Positions 1-9,138 of a stretch of DNA of 64,000 nt are shown piece after piece. The notes beneath the pieces are model-generated. The model had not been told where the DNA came from and searched no databases. It saw only the letters and a list, made by a program, of their open reading frames with translations. Each line of letters begins with the position of its first letter. Position 1 is the first letter of the stretch. The stretch spans positions 1 through 64,000 of the forward strand of contig JAKVJW010000001.1 of the NCBI GenBank assembly GCA_022486815.1, given 5' to 3'. Position numbers and translations under genes: made by a program. Origin of the DNA: Prevotella sp. (GTDB lineage: Bacteria; Bacteroidota; Bacteroidia; Bacteroidales; Bacteroidaceae).

Positions 1-95
1 CTTATCGAGAGGACCAACCCAGCTATCAACATCACGGAAGAAAGGACAAGGCGAACCCAGGCACTCCGCTGATCACTACTTTTTTGTTCATCCAT
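1..95 (-). CDS. 5' end of an unidentified minus-strand gene (runs off the window)
   Basis: An open frame starts with ATG on the minus strand and stays open to the window edge, giving 31 residues. The N-terminus is polar (MDEQKSSDQR) and is followed by a hydrophobic run (LVLSSVMLIAGLVLSI) that looks like a first membrane segment. A -7 box (TATCTTTG) lies 27 bp upstream of the ATG, which supports a real gene start. The family cannot be identified from this fragment; a multi-pass membrane protein is plausible, but that is only inference. Confidence 0.4.
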   Translation of the reverse strand, partial: MDEQKSSDQRSAWVRLVLSSVMLIAGLVLSI

Positions 96-121
96 AACTT
101 TACAACTTTTATTTTCTGTTG

Positions 122-129
122 CAAAGATA
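122..129 (-). promoter_or_regulatory. -7 box for the edge gene
   Basis: The minus strand reads TATCTTTG, the Bacteroidetes -7 consensus TAnnTTTG, 27 bp before the ATG of the partial gene. No clear -33 TTTG is seen at the usual 19-21 bp spacing. Confidence 0.5.
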
Positions 130-410
130 AATAAATAGAGATGCAACTGAGTTGCAAAGATGGTTCCTGCCACATCTTTACCAACTTATAATGATACGAA
201 GAGCCAAAATATATTGAGGCCTATCCAGGTGAAAAATACAAGAACAAGCTTAGTCGTTAGTAACTTTAAAAAAGAAATTTTATGTAATACCAGTGATCTA
301 TTACATAAAGATTGAAATCTCTGTCCATAGAATCAGAGTTTCAGTAAACTTCCAGATAAAAGACGAAACACTTACGATCTCATATCAAGAAGATTGAATA
401 TAATGAATTC
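130..410. other. Intergenic stretch, nothing recognised
   Basis: No open frame of convincing length, RNA gene or repeat is visible here. It separates two short minus-strand reading frames that each have their own -7 box. Confidence 0.4.
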
Positions 411-494
411 CTAAAAATGACTTTCAATATATTCAAACAACCAATCGTCAAAATCTTTAGCTCTTTTCTGATCACTTATCTTTTCATTTTCCAT
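411..494 (-). CDS. Possible 27-aa peptide
   Basis: A short minus-strand frame begins ATG GAA AAT and ends TAG, encoding a charged peptide starting MENEKISDQKRAKDFDDWLF. It lies 29 bp downstream of a good -7 box (TATCTTTG). Its N-terminus (KISDQKR) resembles that of the partial gene at the window edge (KSSDQR), so the two may be related or one may be a remnant. There is no membrane segment and no recognised family. It could also be the decayed start of a longer gene. Confidence 0.3.
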   Translation of the reverse strand: MENEKISDQKRAKDFDDWLFEYIESHF

Positions 495-522
495 TATTCT
501 GTCAGTTTTAAATTTTCAGCCA

Positions 523-530
523 CAAAGATA
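523..530 (-). promoter_or_regulatory. -7 box upstream of the 27-aa frame
   Basis: The minus strand reads TATCTTTG, matching TAnnTTTG, 29 bp upstream of the 27-aa ATG. Confidence 0.45.
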
Positions 531-726
531 AGAAAATCTTTGCTTTTTTAATGAAAGTTATCAATTGTTTTTTAAAATCTTCTATTATGGCCTAGCAACG
601 TTGCCAATCAATATAAGAATACAACTTTAATTGCCAAACTACATAGCAAAGATTATTCTAAACTATTAGAAACTCCTTATAAAACCAAAAAGATGTACCC
701 ACAGATCTAGTATCAATTCTTTTTCG

Positions 727-734
727 TATCTTTG
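727..734 (+). promoter_or_regulatory. -7 box of ruvB
   Basis: TATCTTTG lies 27 bp before the ruvB ATG, a typical Bacteroidetes -7 element position. No obvious -33 TTTG. Confidence 0.6.
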
Positions 735-760
735 CATACAAAGAAAATCAATCATAAAAA

Positions 761-1792
761 ATGGACGAAGATTTTAATATCCATCAAGAAAACGAGTCTT
801 CGGCAGAAAAAGAATTTGAGAAAGCACTACGACCGTTGAGATTTGATGATTTCAGCGGAGAAAATAAAGTTGTAGAGAATCTTAGAATCTTTGTCGAAGC
901 CGCGAAATTCCGAGGAGAGCCACTTGACCATACCTTGCTTCATGGACCACCAGGTTTAGGAAAAACTACACTAAGCAATATTATCGCCAATGAACTCGGT
1001 GTAGGATTTAAGATCACAAGCGGACCGGTATTAGATAAACCTGGAGATCTTGCGGGTATTTTAACTTCTTTGGAGCCAAAGGATGTCCTGTTCATTGATG
1101 AAATCCATCGTCTCTCTCCAGTTGTAGAAGAATACTTATATTCAGCTATGGAGGATTATCGAATCGATATTATGATTGACAAGGGTCCTTCAGCAAGAAG
1201 TATACAAATAGATTTAAATCCTTTCACGCTTATTGGTGCTACAACACGAAGTGGCTTGCTATCAGCTCCCCTACGGGCACGTTTTGGAATTAATCTGCAT
1301 CTAGAATATTATCAACCAAAAACTCTCAAGAAGATCATTATGCGTTCTGCAAAACTTCTGAAAGTAAAAATCGACGATGATGCAGCAGAGGAAATAAGCC
1401 GCCGATCACGAGGTACGCCACGTATAGCTAATAGTTTGTTACGTCGTATCCGTGATTTTGCTCAGGTAAAAGGCAATGGAACCATAACAGGCGGCATTGC
1501 ACGAATAGGTCTAAAAGCATTAAATATAGACCAATATGGTCTCGATGAAATCGACAATAAGATACTTACGACAATCATTGATAAATTCCGGGGTGGTCCT
1601 GTTGGAGTCTCAACCATAGCGACAGCTATTGGAGAAGATTCCGGAACAATAGAAGATGTTTACGAGCCTTACCTTATCATGGAGGGCTTTATTAAGCGGA
1701 CACCTCGCGGACGAATCGCCACTTTATTGGCCTACGAACATTTAGGCAGGAATTACCAAAGCAGTAATTCCATGGAACAAAATCTCTTTTAA
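761..1792 (+). CDS. ruvB: Holliday junction branch-migration ATPase RuvB
   Basis: RuvB is the hexameric AAA+ motor that drives Holliday junction branch migration with RuvA in recombinational repair. The 343-aa product has Walker A GPPGLGKT (about residues 62-69), Walker B with DEIH (113-116), the sensor region [11 protein letters not shown] (157-167) and the arginine-finger segment PLRARFG just after. The C-terminal winged-helix region ends in RTPRGR. Length is normal. It is preceded by a -7 box and followed by coaD about 75 bp downstream on the same strand, so read-through is possible. Neither ruvA nor ruvC is adjacent. Confidence 0.97.
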   Translation: MDEDFNIHQENESSAEKEFEKALRPLRFDDFSGENKVVENLRIFVEAAKFRGEPLDHTLLHGPPGLGKTTLSNIIANELGVGFKITSGPVLDKPGDLAGILTSLEPKDVLFIDEIHRLSPVVEEYLYSAMEDYRIDIMIDKGPSARSIQIDLNPFTLIGATTRSGLLSAPLRARFGINLHLEYYQPKTLKKIIMRSAKLLKVKIDDDAAEEISRRSRGTPRIANSLLRRIRDFAQVKGNGTITGGIARIGLKALNIDQYGLDEIDNKILTTIIDKFRGGPVGVSTIATAIGEDSGTIEDVYEPYLIMEGFIKRTPRGRIATLLAYEHLGRNYQSSNSMEQNLF

Positions 1793-1867
1793 CAGATAAA
1801 ATTAATAATAAAAAAACAGATTGAAATCCGAAAGTTGTATAAGTAATAAAACAGTAATCATAAAGCG

Positions 1868-2317
1868 ATGAAAACAGGACTATATACCGGAACTTTTGAT
1901 CCATTTACGACAGGACACCAAAATATCGTAGAGCGTACTATGCCACTCTTTGACCGACTAGTCATCGCTGTAGCCGTAAATGAACGCAAGCACACAGAAG
2001 AGGAAATAAACCAAAGGGTAAAAGACATTCAACTCCTCTATGCAAATGAACCACGGATTAAGGTAGTACCTTATAGTGACCTTACCGTTGATCTGGCGCA
2101 TCGTGAACATGCCAAATACATTGTCCGTGGAGTTCGGAACTTGCGCGACTTTGAGTACGAACGGGAACAGGCAGATATCAACAAAAAACTTGGTGGCGTT
2201 GAGACAATCCTGCTTTTTTCTGAACCACAGTTAGGAATCGTCAGTTCTTCACTGGTTCGTGAACTTCGGCATTTCGGTCATGATGCACATGAATTCCTTC
2301 CTCAAAAAGACAAATGA
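1868..2317 (+). CDS. coaD: Phosphopantetheine adenylyltransferase
   Basis: CoaD transfers AMP from ATP to 4'-phosphopantetheine to make dephospho-CoA, the penultimate CoA step, in the cytosol. The 149-aa product has the nucleotidyltransferase N-terminus GTFDPFTTGHQNI with the TxGH motif, the middle segment YIVRGVRNLRDFEYE and the C-terminal SSSLVREL. The length is at the short end of the usual range but complete. It lies between ruvB and ybeY on the same strand with spacers of 75 and 42 bp, suggesting partial co-transcription. No separate -7 box is obvious. Confidence 0.96.
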   Translation: MKTGLYTGTFDPFTTGHQNIVERTMPLFDRLVIAVAVNERKHTEEEINQRVKDIQLLYANEPRIKVVPYSDLTVDLAHREHAKYIVRGVRNLRDFEYEREQADINKKLGGVETILLFSEPQLGIVSSSLVRELRHFGHDAHEFLPQKDK

Positions 2318-2359
2318 CAGAATCATTCCATTTTTAAATGAATATTCAAAAGAAAGAAT

Positions 2360-2770
2360 ATGATTAGCTATCAAGCAGAAGGCATTGAAATGCCAAAGAT
2401 CAAGAAAAGAGATACTACCTCATGGATAAAGAAGGTAGCAGCCGCACATGGACGAAAGGTCGGTGAAATCGGCTATATGTTTGTCAATGATGAAAAGATA
2501 CTGGAAACGAACAAACAGTATCTGGGGCATGATTATTATACGGACATCATCACTTTTGATGATGATGAGGGAGATGTACTCAATGGTGATATCGTAATTT
2601 CCCTAGATACGGTCAAGTCAAATGCCAAGAAGTTCAATAAAACTTATGACGATGAACTCCACCGTGTAATCATCCATGGCATCTTGCATCTTTGCGGAAT
2701 CAATGATAAAGGCCCTGGAGAACGAGAGATTATGGAAGCTAATGAAAATGAAGCTTTAAAGATGCTTTAA
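2360..2770 (+). CDS. ybeY: Endoribonuclease YbeY (rRNA maturation factor)
   Basis: YbeY is a single-metal endoribonuclease for 16S rRNA 3'-end maturation and ribosome quality control. The 136-aa product carries the segment RVIIHGILHLCGINDKGPGE near residues 103-122. The usual ligand pattern is HGxLHLxGYDH. Here the first two His are present, but the third position reads Asp (GIND), so the canonical third His is missing. The rest of the fold signature (DYYTDIITFDDDEGDVLNGDIVIS) is intact. The Asp may be a lineage-typical substitution rather than damage; I recall similar Bacteroidetes sequences but cannot check. It converges with the S41 protease across a terminator. Confidence 0.9.
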   Translation: MISYQAEGIEMPKIKKRDTTSWIKKVAAAHGRKVGEIGYMFVNDEKILETNKQYLGHDYYTDIITFDDDEGDVLNGDIVISLDTVKSNAKKFNKTYDDELHRVIIHGILHLCGINDKGPGEREIMEANENEALKML

Positions 2771-2872
2771 AGACTAAAACTTTCACTTCTATCAAGATAA
2801 CCACCACAAATTATATTCTTTATCTTCAGGAAAGTCTAGTCCCTTGATTTTAACAACCAGACTATAATGAAC

Positions 2873-2910
2873 AATACCGTCTCAGTCTAACTAAAAACTG
2901 AGACGGTATT
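2873..2910. terminator. Bidirectional terminator between ybeY and the S41 protease
   Basis: A hairpin with 14-bp arms AATACCGTCTCAGT / ACTGAGACGGTATT and a 10-nt loop, followed by a T-rich stretch on the plus strand. It sits between two convergent genes. Confidence 0.75.
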
Positions 2911-2963
2911 ATTCTATTTAAGACCTAACTGATAAGGTCAGAATATCCTAAATCATCACTTCC

Positions 2964-4553
2964 TTATTTCTTTCCAGCGAGTAACTGCAACGCCTTTTGA
3001 ACAGTGTGATTCTTTTCATTTATAATTTCAAAATATTCATTCATACCCCACAGGTCACGTGCAATTAGGGCTTTCAACTGAATAGATAGTGTTGGAATTG
3101 TTTTTTGAAGTTCCTTATCATCTGCAGGCTTGACCTTTTGTCTAGCTCCTTCAGCCACAATACTATCAATAAGCGCTTGAGGAACCATGAAATTCTTGCG
3201 GAAGCTGGAGAAAGAAGGATATTTAGCCTTTAATTCCTTACGATAATTGTCTATATAAGAAAGTGTTTGTGTATAGATAGAATTACCGACAAGAAGTTTC
3301 CGATGAAATGCTGTATATTGTAAGGTATCCAACGGTACGAAATAGTCTGGCATGATGCCACCACCACCATAGACAAGACGGTGTTTACGAAGCGTATAAT
3401 ACTTCTGAGAGGGATCAAAATGAATGCTATCACGATTAGTGAATTCACCATGTTTATAACGATGGTCAAGATCCATTTCATAATCTTTCAGATCACCCTT
3501 TTTATATGGTTTCTGTATGCAACGGCCACTAGGGGTATAATAGTGAGCTACCGTAAGTCGGATCATACTACCATCTGGAAAAGGAACAGGACGCTGTACA
3601 AGACCTTTCCCAAATGATCGACGGCCGACAACGATGGCACGATCCTGATCTTGCAACGCTCCGGTTACAATCTCTGCTGCAGAAGCGGAAAACTCATCAA
3701 TAAGAACTATGACTTTCCCTTTAAGCATCTTGCCTTTTCCATTAGAATGAAATTCTTCCCTAGGAGAACGACGACCTTTTGTATATACAATCAAAGCATG
3801 ATCAGGAAGAAATTGCTGAGCAATTTCAACAGCAGACTGGAGATATCCTCCACCATTCTCCTGAAGGTCCAATATAAGGTCCTTCATCCCTTCATGCTGT
3901 AAAGAATCAATAGATTGAGAGATTTCTTGCGGACTATGGATACCAAAACTCTCCAAACGTATATAACCGATTCCAGGACGTATCAGATATGAGGCATCAA
4001 CGGTTTTTAAAGGAATCCTATCTCTAATTACCATAAAATGGAGTTTAGCCGGTGCACCACGCCGGACAATTGTCAGGTTTACCTTTGTGCCTTTAGGTCC
4101 GCGTAAACGCTTCATAATCTGTTCTCGAGGCATTTTAACGCCCGCTATGGCTGTATCATTCACGTTTACGATACGATCACCGGCAATAATGCCAACCTTC
4201 TCAGAAGGGCCATTAACGACAGGTTGGATAACTACCAATGTATCATTCATCATATTAAATTGAACTCCAATGCCATCAAAATCACCATTCAAAGGTTCAT
4301 TCAACTCTTTAGTTTCAGACGGAGTAGTATAAGCAGAATGAGGATCTAGTTTATCCAACATACCGCGAATGGCATCCTCTACCAGTTTATTCTCATCCAC
4401 AGAATCGACATAAAGATTATCTATAGCTAATTCAGCGGCACTGAGTTTCGCCAGTGGAGAACCCTTTTCTAAATGGATACGAAACTGTGCTGACAAAGAA
4501 AATACACAGCTTAGAAATACAACTAACAGAACGGTTTTTTTTCTATAAGACAT
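2964..4553 (-). CDS. C-terminal processing protease, peptidase S41 family
   Basis: An exported serine protease of the CtpA/Prc type. The 529-aa product has an N-terminal signal peptide (VLLVVFLSCVFSLSAQ, cleavage near residue 22), a PDZ domain (about 85-165, GDFDGIGVQF and GIIAGDRIVNVND), and the S41 catalytic core (about 190-385). The nucleophile is Ser291 in FSASAAE and the general base Lys316 in SFGKGLVQ; the 25-residue spacing equals that of E. coli Prc. The C-terminal 130 residues are specific to this lineage. Likely in the periplasm, processing or degrading envelope proteins. It follows parE on the minus strand with a 90-bp gap. Confidence 0.93.
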   Translation of the reverse strand: MSYRKKTVLLVVFLSCVFSLSAQFRIHLEKGSPLAKLSAAELAIDNLYVDSVDENKLVEDAIRGMLDKLDPHSAYTTPSETKELNEPLNGDFDGIGVQFNMMNDTLVVIQPVVNGPSEKVGIIAGDRIVNVNDTAIAGVKMPREQIMKRLRGPKGTKVNLTIVRRGAPAKLHFMVIRDRIPLKTVDASYLIRPGIGYIRLESFGIHSPQEISQSIDSLQHEGMKDLILDLQENGGGYLQSAVEIAQQFLPDHALIVYTKGRRSPREEFHSNGKGKMLKGKVIVLIDEFSASAAEIVTGALQDQDRAIVVGRRSFGKGLVQRPVPFPDGSMIRLTVAHYYTPSGRCIQKPYKKGDLKDYEMDLDHRYKHGEFTNRDSIHFDPSQKYYTLRKHRLVYGGGGIMPDYFVPLDTLQYTAFHRKLLVGNSIYTQTLSYIDNYRKELKAKYPSFSSFRKNFMVPQALIDSIVAEGARQKVKPADDKELQKTIPTLSIQLKALIARDLWGMNEYFEIINEKNHTVQKALQLLAGKK

Positions 4554-4645
4554 AATTTAATGCTATATTTATCATTACCATTTCCCTATTCTCAAGATGA
4601 TTCAAAATCATATTCTCCGCTCACTTTTCCAGCCACTGCCTAACC

Positions 4646-6658
4646 CTACATCTCTTCAAGTCCTTGCCCTTTATCTACTTTATCAGTGGTCAGATTCTCG
4701 GTTTGTATTTCCTCTTCAGGAAGGTCTTCTTCTATAACCAGATTATCAATGATAAAATTCTGCCTTTCCATCGTATTCTTACCCATATAATAAGTCAACA
4801 ATTTCTGAACCTGGTCATTTTTATGAAGTGTAACCTGTTCCAGCCTCATATCCGGACCTATAAAATGAGCAAATTCATCCGGAGAAATCTCACCAAGTCC
4901 TTTGAATCTGGTTATCTCAGGATCTGGCCCAAGTTCTCCGATAGCTTTACGGCGTTCCTCATCTGTATAACAATAAGAAGTTATAAAATCACTCTTCTTC
5001 CCATATTTTTTCTCATAATCAGTGATAGTCCTCTTATCCTTGATCTTGGTCTTCCTGTTTCGTACGCGGAAAAGTGGTGTCTGAAGCACATAAACATGCC
5101 CCTTCTTAATCAATTCAGGGTAGAACTGAAGAAAAAAAGTTATCATCAGCAAACGGATATGCATACCATCTACATCAGCATCCGTAGCGACAATCACCTT
5201 GTTATACCTCAGATCATCCAGTCCATCTTCTATATCCAAAGCAGCCTGAAGAAGATTAAACTCCTCATTTTCATATACTACTTTTTTAGTTAGTCCAAAG
5301 CAATTCAAAGGTTTACCACGAAGAGAAAATACAGCTTGAGTATTTACATCGCGACTTTTCGTAATACTTCCACTGGCAGAATCTCCCTCTGTAATAAAGA
5401 TACAACTCTCTTCCTTACGAGGATTTCTCAAATCGCAATAATGAATACGGCAGTCTCTTAACTTACGATTATGGAGACTCGCTTTTTTCGCACGTTCACG
5501 GGCAAGTTTTGTGATTCCTGCCATTGACTTACGCTCATGCTCGCTCTCCTTAATCTTATTCTCGATCACTTCCGTTACATCCTGATGAATGTGCAGATAG
5601 TTATCTACATTTTGTTTGATAAAATCACCAACATATTTATTAATAGACTCCCCGCCAGGGGACATCTGTGTACTGCCTAATTTGATCTTAGTCTGACTTT
5701 CAAATACAGGTTCCTCAACGTTAATGGCAATAGCAGCTACTATCCCATTACGAATATCCGTATAATCATAGTTCTTGTTAAAGAATTCCTTGATTGTCTT
5801 TGCAATATGTTCTTTAAAAGCACTCTGATGGGTACCACCCTGAGTAGTATGCTGTCCATTTACGAAACTGTAATATTCTTCACCATACTGATTTGTATGA
5901 GTAAAAGCGATTTCTATATCCTCACCTTTCATGTGAACAATCGGATATAACCCATCTACTGTCATATTATCAGTTAGCAAATCCTGCAATCCATTACGGC
6001 TGTGAATACGTCTTTCATTATACATAATGCTAAGACCAGAGTTCAGATATGTATAATTGCGGAGCATCGTTTCGACAATATCATCATGGAAGGCATAATT
6101 CTTGAACATGGTATCATCTGGTTTAAAAAAGATATAAGTACCCGTTTCATCTGATGAAGATTCTGTCTTATCACTCTTTTTCACTCCCCTTTCAAATATC
6201 AGCTCACGGACTTTCCCATCTCTGAAACTACGTACGGCAAACTTTGAACTCAAAGCATTAACCGCTTTTATGCCCACGCCATTCAGTCCTACACTTTTCT
6301 TAAAAGCACGGGTATCATATTTACCACCAGTATTCAACTTTGCTACAGCTTCTTCCAGTTTCCCCTGTGGGATTCCACGCCCATAATCGCGTACAGACAC
6401 CTCCTGATTATCCTTAATATTCACCTCAATACAGTCACCTGCATTCATTTTAAACTCATCAATGGAATTATCCATAACCTCTTTGAGAAGTACATAAATC
6501 CCATCCTCTGGTAAAGAACCATCCCCCAAACGCCCTATATACATTCCAGGACGCGTACGGACATGTTCCATATCATTCAAATGACGAATATTCGCATCTG
6601 TATATGCCGGTGTTATTGCCGGTTGATGATTCAAATTATGCTCATTTTCTTCTGACAT
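4646..6658 (-). CDS. parE: DNA topoisomerase IV subunit B (type IIA ATPase subunit)
   Basis: The ATPase subunit of a type IIA topoisomerase that decatenates or relaxes DNA with a ParC/GyrA-type partner, which is not encoded in this window. The 670-aa product has a GHKL ATPase N-domain ([39 protein letters not shown]), a transducer domain, and the TOPRIM signature EGDSASGS plus [10 protein letters not shown]. The C-terminus has [13 protein letters not shown]. The sequence style and length fit Bacteroidetes ParE better than GyrB, but a gyrB label cannot be fully excluded. No -7 box is clear upstream. Confidence 0.88.
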   Translation of the reverse strand: MSEENEHNLNHQPAITPAYTDANIRHLNDMEHVRTRPGMYIGRLGDGSLPEDGIYVLLKEVMDNSIDEFKMNAGDCIEVNIKDNQEVSVRDYGRGIPQGKLEEAVAKLNTGGKYDTRAFKKSVGLNGVGIKAVNALSSKFAVRSFRDGKVRELIFERGVKKSDKTESSSDETGTYIFFKPDDTMFKNYAFHDDIVETMLRNYTYLNSGLSIMYNERRIHSRNGLQDLLTDNMTVDGLYPIVHMKGEDIEIAFTHTNQYGEEYYSFVNGQHTTQGGTHQSAFKEHIAKTIKEFFNKNYDYTDIRNGIVAAIAINVEEPVFESQTKIKLGSTQMSPGGESINKYVGDFIKQNVDNYLHIHQDVTEVIENKIKESEHERKSMAGITKLARERAKKASLHNRKLRDCRIHYCDLRNPRKEESCIFITEGDSASGSITKSRDVNTQAVFSLRGKPLNCFGLTKKVVYENEEFNLLQAALDIEDGLDDLRYNKVIVATDADVDGMHIRLLMITFFLQFYPELIKKGHVYVLQTPLFRVRNRKTKIKDKRTITDYEKKYGKKSDFITSYCYTDEERRKAIGELGPDPEITRFKGLGEISPDEFAHFIGPDMRLEQVTLHKNDQVQKLLTYYMGKNTMERQNFIIDNLVIEEDLPEEEIQTENLTTDKVDKGQGLEEM

Positions 6659-6854
6659 CTATACCTTTCTTGCATTTGTGTTTTCCGGACTATAAATAGT
6701 AAAATCTAAGAATATCTTTATTTCAGCACTTCTGCATAAGTATCTCCTAAAGTTTATGTCTATCCATAATAACAGATAAACCATAATGTGATCTATACTT
6801 TAACATTATATCATGATTTTGTCTCATAATATTTTTGTTCACATAATATAATAA

Positions 6855-8042
6855 TCATTTAACTTCTACTCCGTTGTTCTCAGTATCCTCCGAAGGAACA
6901 AGTATTTTCTTAAAGCAACGTCGGCGCTTGTGATTGATGGGGTTCAATGGGCCCCACTGACTTTGGACACCTTCATTACTTTCCATCTCTACCTGACTTT
7001 CACCCCATTTAAAGCCATAAGCCTGATATCTGGGTATCAGATCAGCAAAAAGTAATGAATTAGCACCCTTTTTACGGTATTCAGGCAAGAAACCTAACAG
7101 AAGAAGATCTCCACCTTCTGTCTTATGCCACTTGATAGCTCGAAGAACATACCACCAGCCAAACGGGAGCAAACGCCCTCGATGACATTTTTGCATGGCC
7201 TTTGAAAGAGAGGGCATAGTAACACCGATGCCAGCTAATTTATTACCTGCACTAGCATCTTCAATGAGTGTGACTAAATTTAAATCCATAAAAGGCAGAT
7301 ATTCTTTAATCAACTGGTTAATCTGAGCATCACTCAATTCAGAGTAACCATAAAGATCAGCATAGGTCTCATTGATGAGTTCAAAAATCTTGCGACCATA
7401 CCCACCTTTGAATATATCATTTTTGGTAAGTTTTTTTATGCGAAGATGATAACGTTCCTCTACCACTTTGGCAATATTGGAATACTTTTCCGGTATTTCA
7501 TCAGGAACTTTTAAATAATATTCCACATAATCATTATCTTTCACAAAACCATCCATCTGTTCCATATATTTTGGATAATATGAATAGTTGTAAAGCGTCG
7601 GCATAGTACCGAGCTTATCAAATCCCCACGTAAGCATTCCCTCAGGATCCATATCAGTGAAACCTAAAGGTCCTACAATTTCCGTCATTCCCTTACTTCT
7701 TCCATAGGTCTCGACGGCACTCAACAAAGAACATAAGACCTCCTTCTTGTCAATAAAATCAAGCCACCCGAAACGAATAGACTTACAATTCCATTTTTTA
7801 TTTGCTTTATGGTTGATAATCGCTGCAATCCGTCCCACAAGTTTTCCATTTTCATAAGCCATATAATATTCGGCCTCACAAAATTCGAAAGCAGCATTAT
7901 GATTCTTATCCAGCGTATTGAATTCGTCACTAAATAAATTAGGCACATCGTATGGACTTCCCTTATACAGATCGTAATGAAAATCGATAAAATGCTTGAG
8001 ATCTCTTTTAGTTTCGACCTTTTTGATTTCTATTGCTGACAT
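6855..8042 (-). CDS. GNAT-like conserved protein (start corrected)
   Basis: The ORF track begins at 8111, but a full promoter (TTTG-N20-TACCTTTG) lies inside that extension. The first ATG after it starts MSAIEIKKVETKRDLK, giving 395 aa. The N-terminal half contains a GNAT-like fold segment (AEYYMAYENGKLVGRIAAIINHKAN, then GPLGFTDMDPEGML). The C-terminal half has LLLGFLPEYRKKGANSLLFADLI, resembling an acyl-CoA-binding loop. It is therefore probably an N-acetyltransferase-like protein with two related domains. The substrate is unknown. It stands alone between parE and the sdh operon. Confidence 0.7.
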   Translation of the reverse strand: MSAIEIKKVETKRDLKHFIDFHYDLYKGSPYDVPNLFSDEFNTLDKNHNAAFEFCEAEYYMAYENGKLVGRIAAIINHKANKKWNCKSIRFGWLDFIDKKEVLCSLLSAVETYGRSKGMTEIVGPLGFTDMDPEGMLTWGFDKLGTMPTLYNYSYYPKYMEQMDGFVKDNDYVEYYLKVPDEIPEKYSNIAKVVEERYHLRIKKLTKNDIFKGGYGRKIFELINETYADLYGYSELSDAQINQLIKEYLPFMDLNLVTLIEDASAGNKLAGIGVTMPSLSKAMQKCHRGRLLPFGWWYVLRAIKWHKTEGGDLLLLGFLPEYRKKGANSLLFADLIPRYQAYGFKWGESQVEMESNEGVQSQWGPLNPINHKRRRCFKKILVPSEDTENNGVEVK

Positions 8043-8073
8043 ATAATTTAATATAAATATTGCTTTAAACTTA

Positions 8074-8105
8074 CAAAGGTAAGAAAATAAAAGGAAACTA
8101 GCAAA
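8074..8105 (-). promoter_or_regulatory. Promoter of the GNAT-like gene
   Basis: On the minus strand, TTTG (8102-8105), a 20-nt spacer, then TACCTTTG (8074-8081). This is a textbook Bacteroidetes promoter and it decides the start codon at 8042. Confidence 0.75.
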
Positions 8106-8258
8106 GAGCAAGGTTTTTTTTGGGGAATATTAGAGAGTTTTACACAGAACCGTGCTTGTTTATGCGCATTATTTATTGTTCTGTGCAGTCTGATCGATAA
8201 AATCAAAAGTATGATCCTTCTAAAAAGAAAAAGCCTTGAAGGGAATAACATAAAGACA

Positions 8259-8300
8259 TAAAAAAACTCTCACGAAGAGACAAACTCAAGTTCGTGAGAG
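8259..8300 (-). terminator. Terminator of the sdhCAB operon
   Basis: The arms CTCTCACGAA / TTCGTGAGAG form a hairpin. On the minus strand it is followed by a run of at least six T residues. It lies 37 bp past the sdhB stop. Confidence 0.85.
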
Positions 8301-8336
8301 CATTATAAGTAAGATATTCTTTATATGGAAAGAATA

Positions 8337-9092
8337 TCAGTCATTCAATTTAGCCTTGATGAACTCACGATTCAGGCGGGCGATATTAGCAATAGACTCA
8401 TTCTTCGGACACTCAGCTTCACAGGCACGAGTATTAGTACAGTTACCAAAACCTAATTCTTCCATCTTTGCAACCATAGATTTAGCACGACGTGCTGCTT
8501 CTACACGGCCTTGGGGAAGTAAGGCAAATTGGCTCACCTTGGAACTTACGAACAACATAGCTGAGCCATTCTTACAAGCTGCCACACAAGCGCCACAACC
8601 AATACAAGAAGCACAGTCCATAGCCTCATCTGCCTTATCCTTAGGAATAGGAATTGCATTCGCGTCTTGAGCTGCTCCGGTTCTAACGGTGATATAACCA
8701 CCTGCAGACATAATCTCATCAAACGCAGAACGGTCTACCATGCAATCTTTAATAACAGGGAATGCCGCAGAACGCCACGGCTCTACTGTAATCGTATCTC
8801 CATCATTGAAACTACGCATATAGAGTTGGCAGGTCGTGCCACCTTGTGCTGGTCCGTGAGGATAACCGTTAATATACAATGAGCACATACCACAAATGCC
8901 CTCCCGACAATCGTGGTCGAATACGAACGGTTCCTTATCAGCCTCTATCAACTGTTCATTCAAGATATCGAGCATCTCAAGGAAAGAGGTATCAGTAGGG
9001 ATATCCTCCATCTGGAAGGTATCAAAATGACCTTCTGCCTGAGGTCCGTTCTGACGCCAGACCTTCAGCGTGAAATTTATATTCTTGTCCAT
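8337..9092 (-). CDS. sdhB: Succinate dehydrogenase/fumarate reductase iron-sulfur subunit
   Basis: Electron-transfer subunit of complex II. In anaerobic Bacteroidales the complex mainly reduces fumarate to succinate. The 251-aa protein has a plant-type [2Fe-2S] domain with [10 protein letters not shown] and a C-terminal region with [14 protein letters not shown] plus CEAECP for the further clusters. The length is typical. It is the last gene of the sdhC-sdhA-sdhB operon, 46 bp after sdhA and followed by a strong terminator. With the succinate-type CoA-transferase at 33.5 kb, it fits succinate/propionate fermentation. Confidence 0.95.
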   Translation of the reverse strand: MDKNINFTLKVWRQNGPQAEGHFDTFQMEDIPTDTSFLEMLDILNEQLIEADKEPFVFDHDCREGICGMCSLYINGYPHGPAQGGTTCQLYMRSFNDGDTITVEPWRSAAFPVIKDCMVDRSAFDEIMSAGGYITVRTGAAQDANAIPIPKDKADEAMDCASCIGCGACVAACKNGSAMLFVSSKVSQFALLPQGRVEAARRAKSMVAKMEELGFGNCTNTRACEAECPKNESIANIARLNREFIKAKLND

Positions 9093-9138
9093 TTTTTAAT
9101 CTGATTAAATTGATACATCAATAATCCTATATGAAGGA

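Noticed and set aside
8048-8251. 67-aa minus-strand ORF upstream of the GNAT-like gene
   Set aside because: It overlaps the promoter TTTG-N20-TACCTTTG and has no SD or recognisable sequence.
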